Counted from the first letter of the stretch, positions 11,284 to 20,974 are shown. The stretch is 64,000 bases of DNA from Sphaerulina vaccinii (GCA_022570795.1 JAKUDP010000001.1:2542001-2606000), one strand, 5' to 3'. Numbers and translations are program-made. The notes: generated by a model not told the origin, from the sequence alone.

Positions 11284-11433
11284 AAAACAATCGCCAATGG
11301 TACAGGCTTGCCGCTAACCACACATACCCGAACAAGACCTAGAGATCTCGCACTGTCAAGTGTTAGGTGACTTGTCCAGCATCGGCAGCACCGACGACTT
11401 ATGGGTCTACCGCTAGACCATGGGCTTTTGTTG
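11284..11433 (-). ncRNA. Family I Pol III-like small RNA gene, solitary minus copy
   Basis: The terminator is at 11284-11287 (GGCGATTGTTTTGC on the minus strand). The A box TGGTCTAGCGGT is at 11409-11420. A TATA-like TACATACTAT lies about 25-35 bp upstream (11452-11465). The stem-loop CGTCGG/CCGATG differs from the array consensus by paired changes. It is divergent from the copy at 11601. Confidence 0.6.
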
Positions 11434-11600
11434 AGGATCGTGAGTGGTATGGATAGTATGTAGGTACATCGCAGTGGCATTGCTGTAATAGCAACAGCAA
11501 AGGATAGGCAATCTCTCATAGCAGCAAATCTGCCTATGTCCGCGCATGTTTTCACGAGGTCAATAATGAGGTACATATAGGAAGTAGGACCCAGCACCTT

Positions 11601-11755
11601 CAACGATCGTCCAGGCTCAATGGTGAAGTGGGTAGATCGTCAGCTATGCTGATGCTCGACATGCATGGAGCTCGTATCAGGCTCTCGATAACGCTTAGAA
11701 CAAGTGTCGCTAGGGACAGTTATTAATAATGCCTCAAGTTGAATGCGATTGTTTT
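11601..11755 (+). ncRNA. Family I Pol III-like small RNA gene, divergent plus copy
   Basis: A TATA-like TACATATAG is at 11572-11580 and the start block CAACGATCGTCC at 11601. The A-box-like AGGCTCAATGGT is at 11613, with the first base changed from consensus T. A perfect stem CGTCAGC-TAT-GCTGATG follows at about 11638. The 3' end is GCGATTGTTTTGC with T4 at 11752-11755 and a backup TTTT at 11758. About 155 nt. Confidence 0.65.
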
Positions 11756-11894
11756 GCTTTTCGAAAAGACGCTTGTCTACTTTTGCGTCGTATACAAATC
11801 TCACATTCGTCTTATATAGATAGCAATGCCGCCATCAGGGTGTAGTATGCGCCATTCGTATACATCACAGATACATCATAATCATTACTAACCT

Positions 11895-13099
11895 TTACTG
11901 CCCCTCAATCTCCCTCCTCCTCACCTCTCTCAGATCCACATGACTCCCCGGCCTTCTCACTTCCCTCCAAACCCCATCCCAAGGCCTCATTTGTTCCGTA
12001 TTCTGCCTCGTCATTCCCGGAGAAGGATACGCCGAGCTAAGTGCTCCAGAAGGAGGCGCATACCATCCATTAGATGGTGTCGCAATCTCTTCATCATCTC
12101 TCCCTTGCCAATCTATATTATATGTACTCGATGTCGGATCCGGTGACGAAGAAGGGTGTTCTCGTGTAAGCAGGAGCATGAGCATCTGCTGTCTCTGCAT
12201 TTCTTCTTCTGTAATCGAGTCCGGGTCGTAGCCAGTAGGAGGTACAGCAGGTGGCCCGCGACTGTATGCAGAAGGAAACATATTCTGATTATAGTTCGCG
12301 TAGTATGTCAGCTCTTGCGTGAGAGCTGTTTGGCTCGTCTCAGCTCCTCGTCCACCAGACGTTCCCATCTGCATCATGGGTACATTCTGCATCATCAGAC
12401 CATTATTATGCTGTGTCGTTCGCGTTTTCTTCACGAAGCCACCAACTTTTCTTTGCGTCCAGATCAATAGCCCTCCGTAGACGATCGTGCTGACTGCTGC
12501 AGCTATTGTGACTAACAGAGCAGGCGTATTCCAGTAATAACGATTGAAGATGAGGAAGTTGTAGAAGACTGTCAAAAGTCCCAACGCGCAGGATGTGAAT
12601 GCTGGGAGAAAGACATTATCGGCTTGGAAGAGCGGGTTGTGCACGGCGAAGCAGAGTAGAGCAGTGAAAGCTAGACCTGCAGTGAGGAGAGCTACTGCGA
12701 AGATGCCTACGACGGCTTGAGCTACTCGTAAATCGGGTTCGCGTTCGAAGGTCGCGGGGAGCATGAGGAAGCTGTTCAAATCAGCATTGCTTGACAATCT
12801 TCGTCATCATGGGCTGAGTAGACTCACCCTCCCAAAATCATGAAACTCGAAGCTATGCCCACCAATCTCCAATACCATGCTACAGCATCTCTGCCTGCCG
12901 ACAGCCCATCTAAAGTCCGATAACTTTGCGTCTTCGGTCGCCCAGGCGCTCGCATACGCTTGAAGGCATCCAGGGTGGATGATTTTGTCTTCGCTGGTAT
13001 GGGCTGATGTATGTCTAGATTCTGTGCAGCTTGTGCCTCATACATTGTTGCGCCGAAGCGCGCTATGCTCTTCTGTTTGCCAGCTTTCTCGTCTCCCAA
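11895..13099 (-). CDS. Four-transmembrane fungal membrane protein with long cytosolic tail
   Basis: Two exons (12828-13099, 11895-12771; 56-bp intron with GTGAGT) encode 382 residues. The soluble N-terminus is basic (GDEKAGKQKSIARFG). Four hydrophobic helices follow: one formed across the splice (SSFMILGGFLMLP), then VVGIFAVALLTAGLAFTALL, PAFTSCALGLLTVFYNFLIF and LLVTIAAAVSTIVYGGLLIW. The remaining 180 residues are polar, with Met/Gln-rich (NGLMMQNVPMMQMG) and Pro/Ser-rich stretches. The pattern resembles uncharacterised fungal membrane proteins; I do not recognise a named family. No signal peptide. Function unknown; location in the plasma or an internal membrane is inferred. Confidence 0.75.
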
Positions 13100-13735
13100 G
13101 CTTTTATATCTGTTTCGAGACTACACTATGCAGCTCGTGATGCGACTTCCAACCTCGATTGTTGTTCTCGTGGTTCTCCTCGAGGTAAGCCCGGATGAAC
13201 TTATTCCGGTTCGAGTCGCTGCGAGTAGAAATCGTGATCGCGCTGCGTAGATATACTTCGTGAAGCCTGTACGCTCTACTACAGTATCAATATAAGAGGA
13301 GGCAGAAGTACGAACGTAGGGAGCATTGAAGAAGAACAGGAACAGGTCATCAATGCGAAGTGGTCTTCTGATCAACCACAAGTACCGAAGAAATGGCGCT
13401 AGTGATGCACGCTAGTGAGCTGCGCCATCACTAAAAAGTGGCATCGGAGAGAATAGCTGTGGCTGCGGTCTGACATGCTTGTTGCATCGTGGTGCTGAGG
13501 CTGAACAGGCGGCCTCTGCAAGTCGACGTAATGCAGTGGTCCGGACACGGCGAGCTTGTTCATGTTGCTTAGCGCACCTACATATGGCTATTTCGGGAGC
13601 TAGTACTGAGGTCAAGACTATTGAGTGTGGCAGAATGGTGATATGTCAGAGGGAAAAGTTGATGATATTGGCGCCTTCGTTTCATCAATGCACAGTAAGC
13701 AGCATTCTCTACATGCTTGGGCGTGCTTCAAGCGC
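13100..13735. other. Intergenic, no gene seen
   Basis: This lies between the membrane protein's 5' end and the F-box-like gene's 3' end. Small ORFs here lack start context or similarity I can recognise. Confidence 0.4.
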
Positions 13736-14485
13736 CTACTCGATCAATCGATCGCCAACAACCCTTCTCAATGCACCGACAATCTTCTCCCTGTTCACGT
13801 ATTTGGTCTCCACTTGACCAAGCTCCAATCTCAGGCGCGGCTTGTTATTCACAAGCGATAGCAAAGGACTGAAACTCTTGGCTTTTGACCCCCAGGCCTG
13901 CTCCCATCCCAAAGTACCAGATGTAGAGTCATAACAACTCACGATAACTACGCGCAGACTAGTAGCCTTCGACAAAACTTGACACGCTGTGATCGCTCGT
14001 TTCTGGACTTCATCGCAATGAATGCTCACGTCGACTTTGTGAACTCTCGATATGGCTGACTCCTGCGTTGCATTAGCTATGTAAACAGCCCCAATGATTG
14101 GGCTTGAACGGACCTCGAAGTAGAATGCAAGCTCAACTCTGCTGATGCGTTGTAAGATAGTGCTGCTTTCCAAGTGCTGAAAAAGAGGATCGAAAACTTC
14201 TGCGTATATGCTGTTGAATGGACGACCGCAGGCTATGCCCCAGGTAGACGTGTTGTAGAAGTAATCCGTCATTTCCACGAGTACGTCAGGGTGAATGGCA
14301 GTCAGTTTCTGGTCCAGGGAAATCGAAGGCCGGCGGTAATCCAAGGTCTCAAGACCTAAGCCTGGGATCGGGTTGAAGATATGCGCTTTGGTCAGGAACA
14401 GATGGTAGATCTGTTGGCGTATCTCCAGTGGAAGACGGAACATAAGGCAGGGATCACTTCGCTGCTGCTCTGATGGATATGCCAT
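13736..14485 (-). CDS. F-box-like / 2EXR-type fungal protein
   Basis: A single exon codes for 249 residues. Near the N-terminus is the motif MFRLPLEIRQQIYHLFL, typical of the short degenerate F-box-like (2EXR/DUF7730) domain that opens many lineage-expanded fungal proteins. The body contains LSKATSLRVVIVSCYDS, like the C-terminal part of such proteins. These are thought to work as substrate adaptors of ubiquitin ligases, but this is unproved for most. No signal peptide. It is more distant from the cluster at 56.3-59.9 kb than those genes are from one another. Confidence 0.65.
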   Translation of the reverse strand: MAYPSEQQRSDPCLMFRLPLEIRQQIYHLFLTKAHIFNPIPGLGLETLDYRRPSISLDQKLTAIHPDVLVEMTDYFYNTSTWGIACGRPFNSIYAEVFDPLFQHLESSTILQRISRVELAFYFEVRSSPIIGAVYIANATQESAISRVHKVDVSIHCDEVQKRAITACQVLSKATSLRVVIVSCYDSTSGTLGWEQAWGSKAKSFSPLLSLVNNKPRLRLELGQVETKYVNREKIVGALRRVVGDRLIE

Positions 14486-14951
14486 CGAGGGCGATCTCCA
14501 GAGTCCGTCTCATAGTCGGATGTGAAGTGTATGATCAATGCATATGGTCAAATATTGACTGCCTTGAAGATGGGCAGCTAAGCTCAGCGTCGAGGTCGCT
14601 CCGACAGTCCCGGGGCTGGTATGGATGTCTGATGGCTTTTATCGATATGCTGATGTCGATGGATCTGTCAAGAAGACTTGATTGAAGGATGAACGGAGGA
14701 CGGAAGTAAGGCGGTCGCCAAGTGAAGAAGGCACTATAAACGTGTGGGTCTGCTAGGGACATGATTGGCCTGCAACCACCGAGCATCTCAACATACGGGA
14801 GAGACCGGCGCGGAAGTGAGCTCAGATTTTGTGACGACCAAAACACTTTCATTCAGACATTGGACATTCAAACATCGACAAACCATCTCTCCTCACGAAC
14901 AGATCGCGCACCTCTCCACTCCCCGCCGATACCTCAGATACCTCACACACA
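14486..14951. other. Divergent intergenic region upstream of the phosphate carrier gene
   Basis: It holds the promoters of two divergent genes. A pyrimidine-rich, CTC/CACA-rich leader precedes the ATG at 14952, as is usual for highly expressed fungal genes. No other feature seen. Confidence 0.4.
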
Positions 14952-16074
14952 ATGTCTTCGACAGGCACACAATCGCCGCAGAGCACTGGCATTGCCAAGC
15001 TCGATGCCGTCAAGGAGACCATCAAGGCAAAGACGCCCGAGAAGCTCAGCGGTGTTGACCTCTACTCGCGATTCGCTTTCGCCGGTGCCGTCTGCTGTTC
15101 AGTGACTCACGGTGGTCTCACACCTGTCGATGTGTAAGTTACAGCTGAAGAGGAGGACATACATGGCCCGATGGAGAAGAGAAGACATGCGCTGACAGCG
15201 ATATGTACACAGCGTCAAGACCCGCATCCAGCTCGACCCAGCTACCTACAACCGTGGCCTGATCGGTGGTTTCCGCCAAGTTATCGCCAACGAAGGCGCC
15301 GGCGCCCTCCTCACTGGAGCAGGCCCAACCTTCGCAGGATACTTCCTCCAAGGCGCGTTCAAGTTCGGTGGATATGAATTCTTCAAGCAGCAATCCATTG
15401 GTCTCCTCGGCTACGAGACAGCCTCCAACAACCGCACAGCAGTCTACCTCGCCTCCGCCGCTACCGCCGAGTTCTTCGCAGATATCGCTCTCTGCCCCCT
15501 CGAGGCTACCCGTATCCGTCTCGTCTCCCAGCCAACTTTCGCATCTGGTCTCGCTTCAGGTTTTAGCAAAATCGCCAAGCAAGAAGGTATTGGCGGATTC
15601 TACTCTGGATTCGGACCTATGCTTTTCAAGCAAATCCCATACACCATGGCCAAGTTCGTCGTGTACGAGAAGGTCTCCGAGGCTGCTTACAAGAACTTCT
15701 TCGACAAGGAGAAGACTAGCGGTGGAATGCAGACTGTTATCAACCTTGGATCTGGTCTGATTGCTGGTTTTGCTGCTGCCATTATCTCGCAGCCAGCTGA
15801 TACTATGCTTTCGAAGATCAACAAGACTCAGGGTCTTCCTGGTGAGGGAACCACGAGCCGTCTGATCAAGATCGCAAAGGAGTTGGGTCTTAAGGGTTCG
15901 TTCAGCGGTATTGGCGCACGTCTGTTCATGGTGGGAACCATCACTGCTGGACAATTCGCCATCTACGGAGACATCAAGAAGGCTATCGGTGAGTTCAATT
16001 TTTCATGTCCAGATTGGGATCGAATGCTGACTATGACAGGTGCCACTGGTGGTGTCGAAATCGCCGCTAAGTAA
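14952..16074 (+). CDS. Mitochondrial phosphate carrier (Mir1/Pic2 type)
   Basis: Three exons (14952-15133, 15213-15988, 16040-16074) encode 330 residues. The three mitochondrial-carrier repeats show their signatures: PVDVVKTRIQ (restored across the first intron), PLEATRIRLVSQP and PADTMLSK. Flanking sequences GALLTGAGPTFAGYFLQGAFKFGGYE and GFYSGFGPMLFKQIPYTMAKFVVYE are typical of the phosphate carrier, which imports phosphate with protons across the inner membrane for ATP synthesis. The tiny last exon encodes ATGGVEIAAK. Both Mir1 and Pic2 share these motifs, and I cannot separate them with confidence; Pic2-type proteins also carry copper. Confidence 0.92.
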
Positions 16075-16390
16075 GCGTTCCTCGACGAGCGATTATGCGA
16101 TAGAGGAGAGAGCGGAGTTCAGAAAAGCGAGTTCTGAAAGAGCAGTTGCTTTGAGTCGGATAGAGAGAGAGATACCCTAATATCTTGGACTGTTCCGGCG
16201 AAGCTAGACGATAGAGGGCACGACACAGCTTTCTTCCCACAATCCGTGTACAGTAGGGCATTAGGGACGGCGTTATGAAATCACAAGAATTGCATTACGA
16301 TCAAAAGAATTTCCTCTCTCCACAACGCAGCTCAAGCTGCTCACATGGTGCTGGCTCAAGCACAAAAGAACACGGCTACAGAAGAAAGGC
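16075..16390. other. Intergenic between the phosphate carrier gene and the family II RNA genes
   Basis: This is the 3' flank of the carrier gene. On the minus strand it holds extra T-runs (CTTTTG near 16301 and 16362) beyond the first family II terminator, which may be backup terminators or a decayed unit. Confidence 0.4.
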
Positions 16391-16539
16391 AAAACAATCA
16401 GCGCCTGGCCGCAGAGAGGTAACTGAAGCAACCTTCAAGTCATGTTAGGCTTGAAGAGCTGATGTGGTTCTCGCACTGCCAAACATCGAAGTACATCAAC
16501 GATTTACTGACTTAATCACTAGGCCATTACTGACTATTG
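16391..16539 (-). ncRNA. Family II Pol III-like small RNA gene 1
   Basis: The terminator is GCTGATTGTTTTGC with T4 at 16391-16394. The A-box-like TGGCCTAGTG is at 16517-16526. The start block CAATAGTC is at 16532-16539. The stem is CGTTG/CGATG with an extra AAA/TTT pairing. The loop region contains TACTTCGATG, which resembles a B-box core. The upstream element is weak (GAGCTATGATCA). Confidence 0.55.
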
Positions 16540-16618
16540 GAAAGGTCAACATCTACTGATTGATCATAGCTCATTCCAGCGCTCCACAGTTGCCAGAGCA
16601 AAAGATCAACAGTATTGC

Positions 16619-16772
16619 AAAACAATCAGCACCGCTGGCACCTAGGTAGCTACAGACAAGAGCAGTATAAAGCAGCAATGGGCTTCGAGTGGCTGGGCTG
16701 TCCTTGCGTTGCCAAACATCAAAGTACAACGACGAATTAGTGGTCAGACCGCTGGGCCATTACTGACTATTG
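16619..16772 (-). ncRNA. Family II Pol III-like small RNA gene 2
   Basis: T4 is at 16619-16622 in GGTGCTGATTGTTTTGC. The A box TGGCCCAGCGGT is at 16749-16760. The start block CAATAGTC ends at 16772. The TATA-like ATTATGTACG is at 16791-16800. The stem CGTCG/TGATG uses a G-U closing pair. Confidence 0.55.
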
Positions 16773-16848
16773 AGATGGCTGTCTTCTGCTCGTACATAAT
16801 GCTCCATGCCACTTGCAATCTGGGAATTCAAAGAAAGGAATGAAGTGC

Positions 16849-16988
16849 AAAACAATCAGCACCATCGGCGCATTCGTTGGAGTCTGAAGCCAGGTAGCTT
16901 CGGAGGATCGATCTCGTCCTTGCATTGCCAAACATCGAAGTACATCGATGAGTTACTGGCTCGACCGCTAAGGCATCACTGACTATTG
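16849..16988 (-). ncRNA. Family II Pol III-like small RNA gene 3
   Basis: T4 is at 16849-16852. The A-box-like TGCCTTAGCGGT is at 16964-16975. The start block is at 16981-16988. The TATA-like GGTTATACAAG is at 17006-17016 and lies inside the left arm of the inverted repeat. The stem CATCG/CGATG has a full A-T where copies 1 and 2 have G-T. Confidence 0.55.
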
Positions 16989-17006
16989 AGAAGGATCCTT
17001 TTTACT

Positions 17007-17170
17007 TGTATAACCAAGCTCACTGCCTTTTGCAATCACCTTGGAGTTGCAAGCGTGCCAAGGATCGCAACAAAAAATGTCCGTGATGCTGTGAGAGTCA
17101 AGGATATCCAATGAAATTCGGCGCTTGCAAATCCAAGGTGATTGCAAAAGGTGGTGAGCTTGGTTATATA
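17007..17170. repeat. 50-bp inverted repeat with 64-bp spacer
   Basis: The left arm (17007-17056) and the reverse complement of the right arm (17121-17170) match at about 45 of 50 positions, sharing cores such as CTTTTGCAATCACCTTGGA. The left arm includes the TATA-like element of the family II gene 3, so the right arm is an inverted copy of a promoter segment with no RNA unit downstream. The whole could fold as a long hairpin. Confidence 0.8.
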
Positions 17171-17495
17171 CCTTAGCTCCACGAAGGTGATATGCTTGGC
17201 GGCTGACTGACTAGCGTGATGAATACCTCACTCCCAGACTGCCAACTTCCTCATGACTTCGTACACCCAAGAATCTTATCTCGACCACCATAAGTTCTTC
17301 ATGTGCGGTCAGATACGGCAGCGTAGCCTCTTCTCCACACGCATCCATGCTCGTTGAGGTTCTCGATGTGGGTCATGACGAGCAACGGACATACCGTGGC
17401 TAATCTATTGTAAACGAGCTACACAATGGCATAGAGCTTCACATGTAGGTCCTGCTCGCTCACACCTCACTCACCAACTGCTCAGCACAGAAACG
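17171..17495. other. Intergenic upstream of alpha-amylase gene
   Basis: This is the promoter side of the amylase gene. No further RNA unit or ORF is seen after the inverted repeat. Confidence 0.4.
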
Positions 17496-19427
17496 ATGTC
17501 CTGGCTTAAGCGAGACAAGTCACAGCAGCAAGCAGATCTTCGTTCACCGCCAATCCCACCTCGACCAGACGATTGTAGCGCACAAGAGCCGACGCCTCCG
17601 AATGAGCTCCTCTTCCAAGCCTTCGAATGGCATACCAAGTCCTCTCCGCCACCTCCAAACGAGACATATTCCCACAACTCGCACTGGTCACACCTCACCC
17701 GACTCCTACCAAAGCTGAGAGAACTCGGCATCACATCCATATGGCTCCCTCCAGGTTGTAAAGCCAATTCTCCTCAAGGAAATGGCTACGACTGCTACGA
17801 CCTCTGGGACTTGGGCGAATTTGACCAGAAGTGGACTCGTTCGACAAAATGGGGCAGCAGAGAAGAACTTGATACTCTCGTTCGCACCGCTGGAGAATTA
17901 GGTGTGGAGCTGATCTGGGATGCAGTCCTAAATCACAAAACCGCTGGTGACGCAGTGGAAGAAACATGGGCAGTTGAAGTCGATCCAAATGACAGGAGAG
18001 TAGAGATTTGCGCGCCCAAGAAGATCGAAGCCTGGTTGAAGTACGACTTTCCTGGACGAGAAAGAGAGGTCATGAAATACAGCTCTCTCAAATGGAGAGC
18101 AGAACACTTTAGTGGAACGGATTGGGATCAGAGGAGGCAGAGGAATGCGATATATAAGCTCATCGATGATCCGGCGACATATCCTAAACCGAACGAGCAG
18201 GAACTACCTATTCCGCAGACAGGGAGGAGTGGGCTGAACAGAATAGCAAGACTCGCGAAAGATGCTGTCAAGAATGCTTTACAAGAGAGGGAAGTGGCGA
18301 GAAGGCCAGGAAAAGGTTGGGTCGAGGATGTTGCGAAAGATCTGGGGAACTACGACTATCTCCTCTTCAGCAACGTCTACTACCACCATCCTGAAGTCCG
18401 GACAGATATCCTGAATTGGGGAAGATGGATGATTGAAGAAGTTGGTTTTGATGGGTTTCGCCTCGATGCTGCTCAACATTTCAGCTGGGACTTCCAACGC
18501 GAATGGATATCACACATCCAACATGCAAGTCAGCAGAAGTCTGGCAAGCAAGCTATGATCATCGGCGAAGTCCTCTCCCCTTCAACTTCAAAGATTCTCT
18601 CCTGGCTAGATCACGTTACTCCTCCGCACCATACCCCAATCTTCCCGCTTGCGAGGGCGTTTGACACACCTTTACTATACAGCTTTTCCCGCCTCTCAGT
18701 CGACATATCTCGCAACTCTCGAAACACTGACTTACGAACACTCCTGCTCGGTCCAGGAGGCATCGATAACAGAGACAAGAAAGCTCTGGTCTCACTACGA
18801 CCTCATCAAGCTATAACTTTTGTCACTTCACACGACACCCAATCTGGCCAAGACGCTTACGTACCCATGGAACAAGATCTAAAAGCACTCTTCTATGCCT
18901 TCATACTCCTTCGACAAGAAGGACTACCTTACGTGTTTTGGGGTGACCTCTACGGCATCGCTGGAGATAAAGAGAAAGGCGCTCAAGCGGAACCGCCGAG
19001 TTGTAGACCTATTCTCGAGGACGGACGAAGTTATGGAAAGAGTGTGCTTCCAGCTTTGATGGCAGCGAGGAAGTTCTTCGCGTATGGTCCACAGACAGAT
19101 TACTTCGACAGCGCGTCATGTATTGGTTGGGTAAGACATGGAACACATGACAGGCCGAGTTCTGTGACTATTGTATCCATTGGCAAGGCTAGTGAATGGA
19201 CGATTAAGAAGATGAGTGTTGGCGTGGAGAAAGCAGGTCTCCGGTATGTGGATGTTCTGGCTGAGAGGGTTGAGGGGAGGAGCGAATGTGTGATTGATGA
19301 GGAGGGTTGTGGAGTTTTTGCTTGTAGAGGGAGGACGGTTAGCGTTTATGTCGAAGAGGGAGAGGCCGAGAAGAAGGGTATGGGAGTGGGGTTGAGGGAG
19401 TTTGATCATGATGTGTATCGGCAATAG
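17496..19427 (+). CDS. Intracellular alpha-amylase (GH13)
   Basis: A single exon codes for 643 residues without a signal peptide; it opens MSWLKRDKSQQQ. Four conserved GH13 regions are visible: DAVLNH (142-147), GFRLDAAQH with the nucleophile Asp at about 324, IIGEVLS with the acid/base Glu at about 358, and FVTSHDTQ with the third Asp at about 447. The usual Asn before His-Asp is Ser here. The N-terminal GNGYDCYDLWDLGEFDQK is typical of the GH13_5-like enzymes that fungi share with bacteria. It would hydrolyse internal alpha-1,4 bonds of cytosolic glycogen or maltodextrin, or help alpha-glucan synthesis; some fungal members of this group are inefficient hydrolases. Subfamily is an inference. 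Confidence 0.88.
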   Translation: MSWLKRDKSQQQADLRSPPIPPRPDDCSAQEPTPPNELLFQAFEWHTKSSPPPPNETYSHNSHWSHLTRLLPKLRELGITSIWLPPGCKANSPQGNGYDCYDLWDLGEFDQKWTRSTKWGSREELDTLVRTAGELGVELIWDAVLNHKTAGDAVEETWAVEVDPNDRRVEICAPKKIEAWLKYDFPGREREVMKYSSLKWRAEHFSGTDWDQRRQRNAIYKLIDDPATYPKPNEQELPIPQTGRSGLNRIARLAKDAVKNALQEREVARRPGKGWVEDVAKDLGNYDYLLFSNVYYHHPEVRTDILNWGRWMIEEVGFDGFRLDAAQHFSWDFQREWISHIQHASQQKSGKQAMIIGEVLSPSTSKILSWLDHVTPPHHTPIFPLARAFDTPLLYSFSRLSVDISRNSRNTDLRTLLLGPGGIDNRDKKALVSLRPHQAITFVTSHDTQSGQDAYVPMEQDLKALFYAFILLRQEGLPYVFWGDLYGIAGDKEKGAQAEPPSCRPILEDGRSYGKSVLPALMAARKFFAYGPQTDYFDSASCIGWVRHGTHDRPSSVTIVSIGKASEWTIKKMSVGVEKAGLRYVDVLAERVEGRSECVIDEEGCGVFACRGRTVSVYVEEGEAEKKGMGVGLREFDHDVYRQ

Positions 19428-19529
19428 GTAACAAGCAACATCAAGGTCTACTACCTCCTTGCACAGATACGGATCATCCAAGACATACTTCATCAAGCAA
19501 AAAGTGTACAAAGCGACCTGGACTAGAAC

Positions 19530-19680
19530 AAAACAATCGCCTCGCAAGGCAACGTGCGGAAGACAGCGCGAGTATCGGAGCATCTAGGAAGCTTCGAGTG
19601 CTCGAAATCGCTTGCACAGAGTACGGCATCAGCTTTGCTGACGACTTATGGGCATTCCACTAGGCCACGGACGATCATTG
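19530..19680 (-). ncRNA. Family I RNA gene, array unit 1
   Basis: T4 is at 19530-19533 and the A box TGGCCTAGTGGA at 19656-19667; the upstream element CATTCATATTC is near 19700-19711. The stem is CGTCAGC-AAA-GCTGATG. A short hairpin GCCT-TGCG-AGGC lies right before the terminator. Closest relative is unit 2. Confidence 0.6.
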
Positions 19681-19757
19681 AGGATCTGGAATTACACGTG
19701 AATATGAATGCTACTTGGATGCAAAAGCTGGCTACAAAACCGATCGCCGACGATTTC

Positions 19758-19910
19758 AAAACAATCGCCTCGTAAGGCGTCGTGCGGACCAACCGAACCC
19801 GTCGTTCAAGCATACAAGAAGCTTGGAGCGTTCGAAATCGCTTGCACAGAGTACAGCATCAGCTTTGCTGACGACTTACGTCCATACCACTAGACCATAG
19901 GCGACCATTG
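19758..19910 (-). ncRNA. Family I RNA gene, array unit 2
   Basis: T4 is at 19758-19761, the A box TGGTCTAGTGGT at 19885-19896 and TATA-like CATATG at 19931. Unlike most pairs it matches unit 1 across the 3' half too (GCGATTTCGA and the GCCT-TACG-AGGC terminal hairpin), indicating recent duplication. Confidence 0.6.
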
Positions 19911-19981
19911 CGATTCTGCAATCCTACCCACATATGAAACATTACCCGAACTTCCTCACTCTGAAGCAAAAGATAGCTGCC

Positions 19982-20128
19982 AAAACAATCGTCGCTAAGT
20001 TGCGGAGAAGTGTGAGGCAGACCGCATCGAGAAATACCTCAATGAGTGTTAGTGCTATTGCTCTGTATAGCGAGCATTCGATTGACGAACGACCTATGGC
20101 GAGACCACTAGACTATGGGCGACTGTTG
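19982..20128 (-). ncRNA. Family I RNA gene, array unit 3
   Basis: T4 is at 19982-19985 and the A box TAGTCTAGTGGT at 20104-20115. The stem CGTTCG-TCAAT-CGAATG departs from consensus on both sides yet stays fully paired. The terminator reads GACGATTGTTTTGG. The upstream element is weak (CATGTATTCAC). Confidence 0.6.
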
Positions 20129-20235
20129 CAGGACGACAGCTTATGTGAATACATGGAAGCCACATCTCTCACCTGTGATCGGCAAGAAGATCTGGCCTGC
20201 ACAGAAGATGAGTTTGAAGCAGCTACCAGGACAAC

Positions 20236-20300
20236 AAAACTAATCGCCTCATGGCATCACGTCATGCACCGCTCACCCGCCGCGCTTTATACAAGCACAT
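20236..20300 (-). pseudogene. Truncated family I RNA unit (unit 4)
   Basis: Only the 3' end survives: GGCGATTAGTTTTG (20231-20246). There is no clear A box or stem before the next unit's terminator at 20353. The single extra A inside the terminator block is unique to this copy. Confidence 0.45.
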
Positions 20301-20352
20301 CCGCCGTATGCTGGGGGTGTATTGGCAACAACGCATCAGACCATCGTAAAGC

Positions 20353-20492
20353 AAAACAATCGCCCCTTTGTGCCATTTGTGAGTGCTTCTGGAGGTCAGA
20401 CGACCTGCGAGAGTGCTGTCGAGCTAGCATGGTTCAAGCATCAGCTTAGCTGACGACTTATGGCTATACCACTAGGCCACGGATGATCATTG
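20353..20492 (-). ncRNA. Family I RNA gene, array unit 5
   Basis: T4 is at 20353-20356, the A box TGGCCTAGTGGT (perfect consensus) at 20468-20479 and TATA-like GGTACATATC at 20514-20523. The stem CGTCAGC-TAA-GCTGATG with outer AAG/CTT is the textbook form. GCTTGAACC just after the stem resembles a degenerate B box. Confidence 0.65.
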
Positions 20493-20607
20493 CAGAAGGA
20501 GAGCTGAGGACAAGATATGTACCTCAACTTCGCCAGGTCTTTGAGCAAAAGAACAAGACAGCTAGTGTTGTGACTTGATGACAAAGTTTCAAGAACTGTC
20601 GAGAAGC

Positions 20608-20748
20608 AAAACAATCGCGCTCTGACACATACTCCCCAGTCCGGAGACTTTCTTCGGGATCGATGCAAGGAGACCATGAACTGTCCCAGTGAGCATCAGC
20701 TATACCAACGACTTATGAGCTATACTGCTATACCACGGACGATTATTG
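20608..20748 (-). ncRNA. Family I RNA gene, array unit 6
   Basis: T4 is at 20608-20611. The A-box-like TGGTATAGCAGT is at 20723-20734 and the stem CGTTGGT-ATA-GCTGATG has several wobble pairs. The upstream element is CAATATGAGC near 20780. The terminator is CGCGATTGTTTTGC. Confidence 0.55.
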
Positions 20749-20828
20749 GAGTAGGCGAGTTCGAATTGCTATGTGGATGCTCATATTGAGGAGACCCCCA
20801 CGGAGATAGGGAGAGGAAGCAAAATGAC

Positions 20829-20974
20829 AAAAGAATCGGCCTGACCGAAGACGGTGCCAAGCTGCATCCTATTGATAAGTCACTGGGCTTCGAGTTCGCG
20901 GATAGAAGTCTTGCTACGGGCATCAGCTTTGCCAACGACTTACAGCTATACCACTGAGCCACGGCCAATCGTTG
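20829..20974 (-). ncRNA. Family I RNA gene, array unit 7
   Basis: The T4 run (20829-20832) is in CGATTCTTTTG, so the G of GATTGTTTT is C here. The A box TGGCTCAGTGGT is at 20950-20961, the stem is CGTTGGC-AAA-GCTGATG, and TATA-like TACATATAGC is at 20995-21004. Confidence 0.55.
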
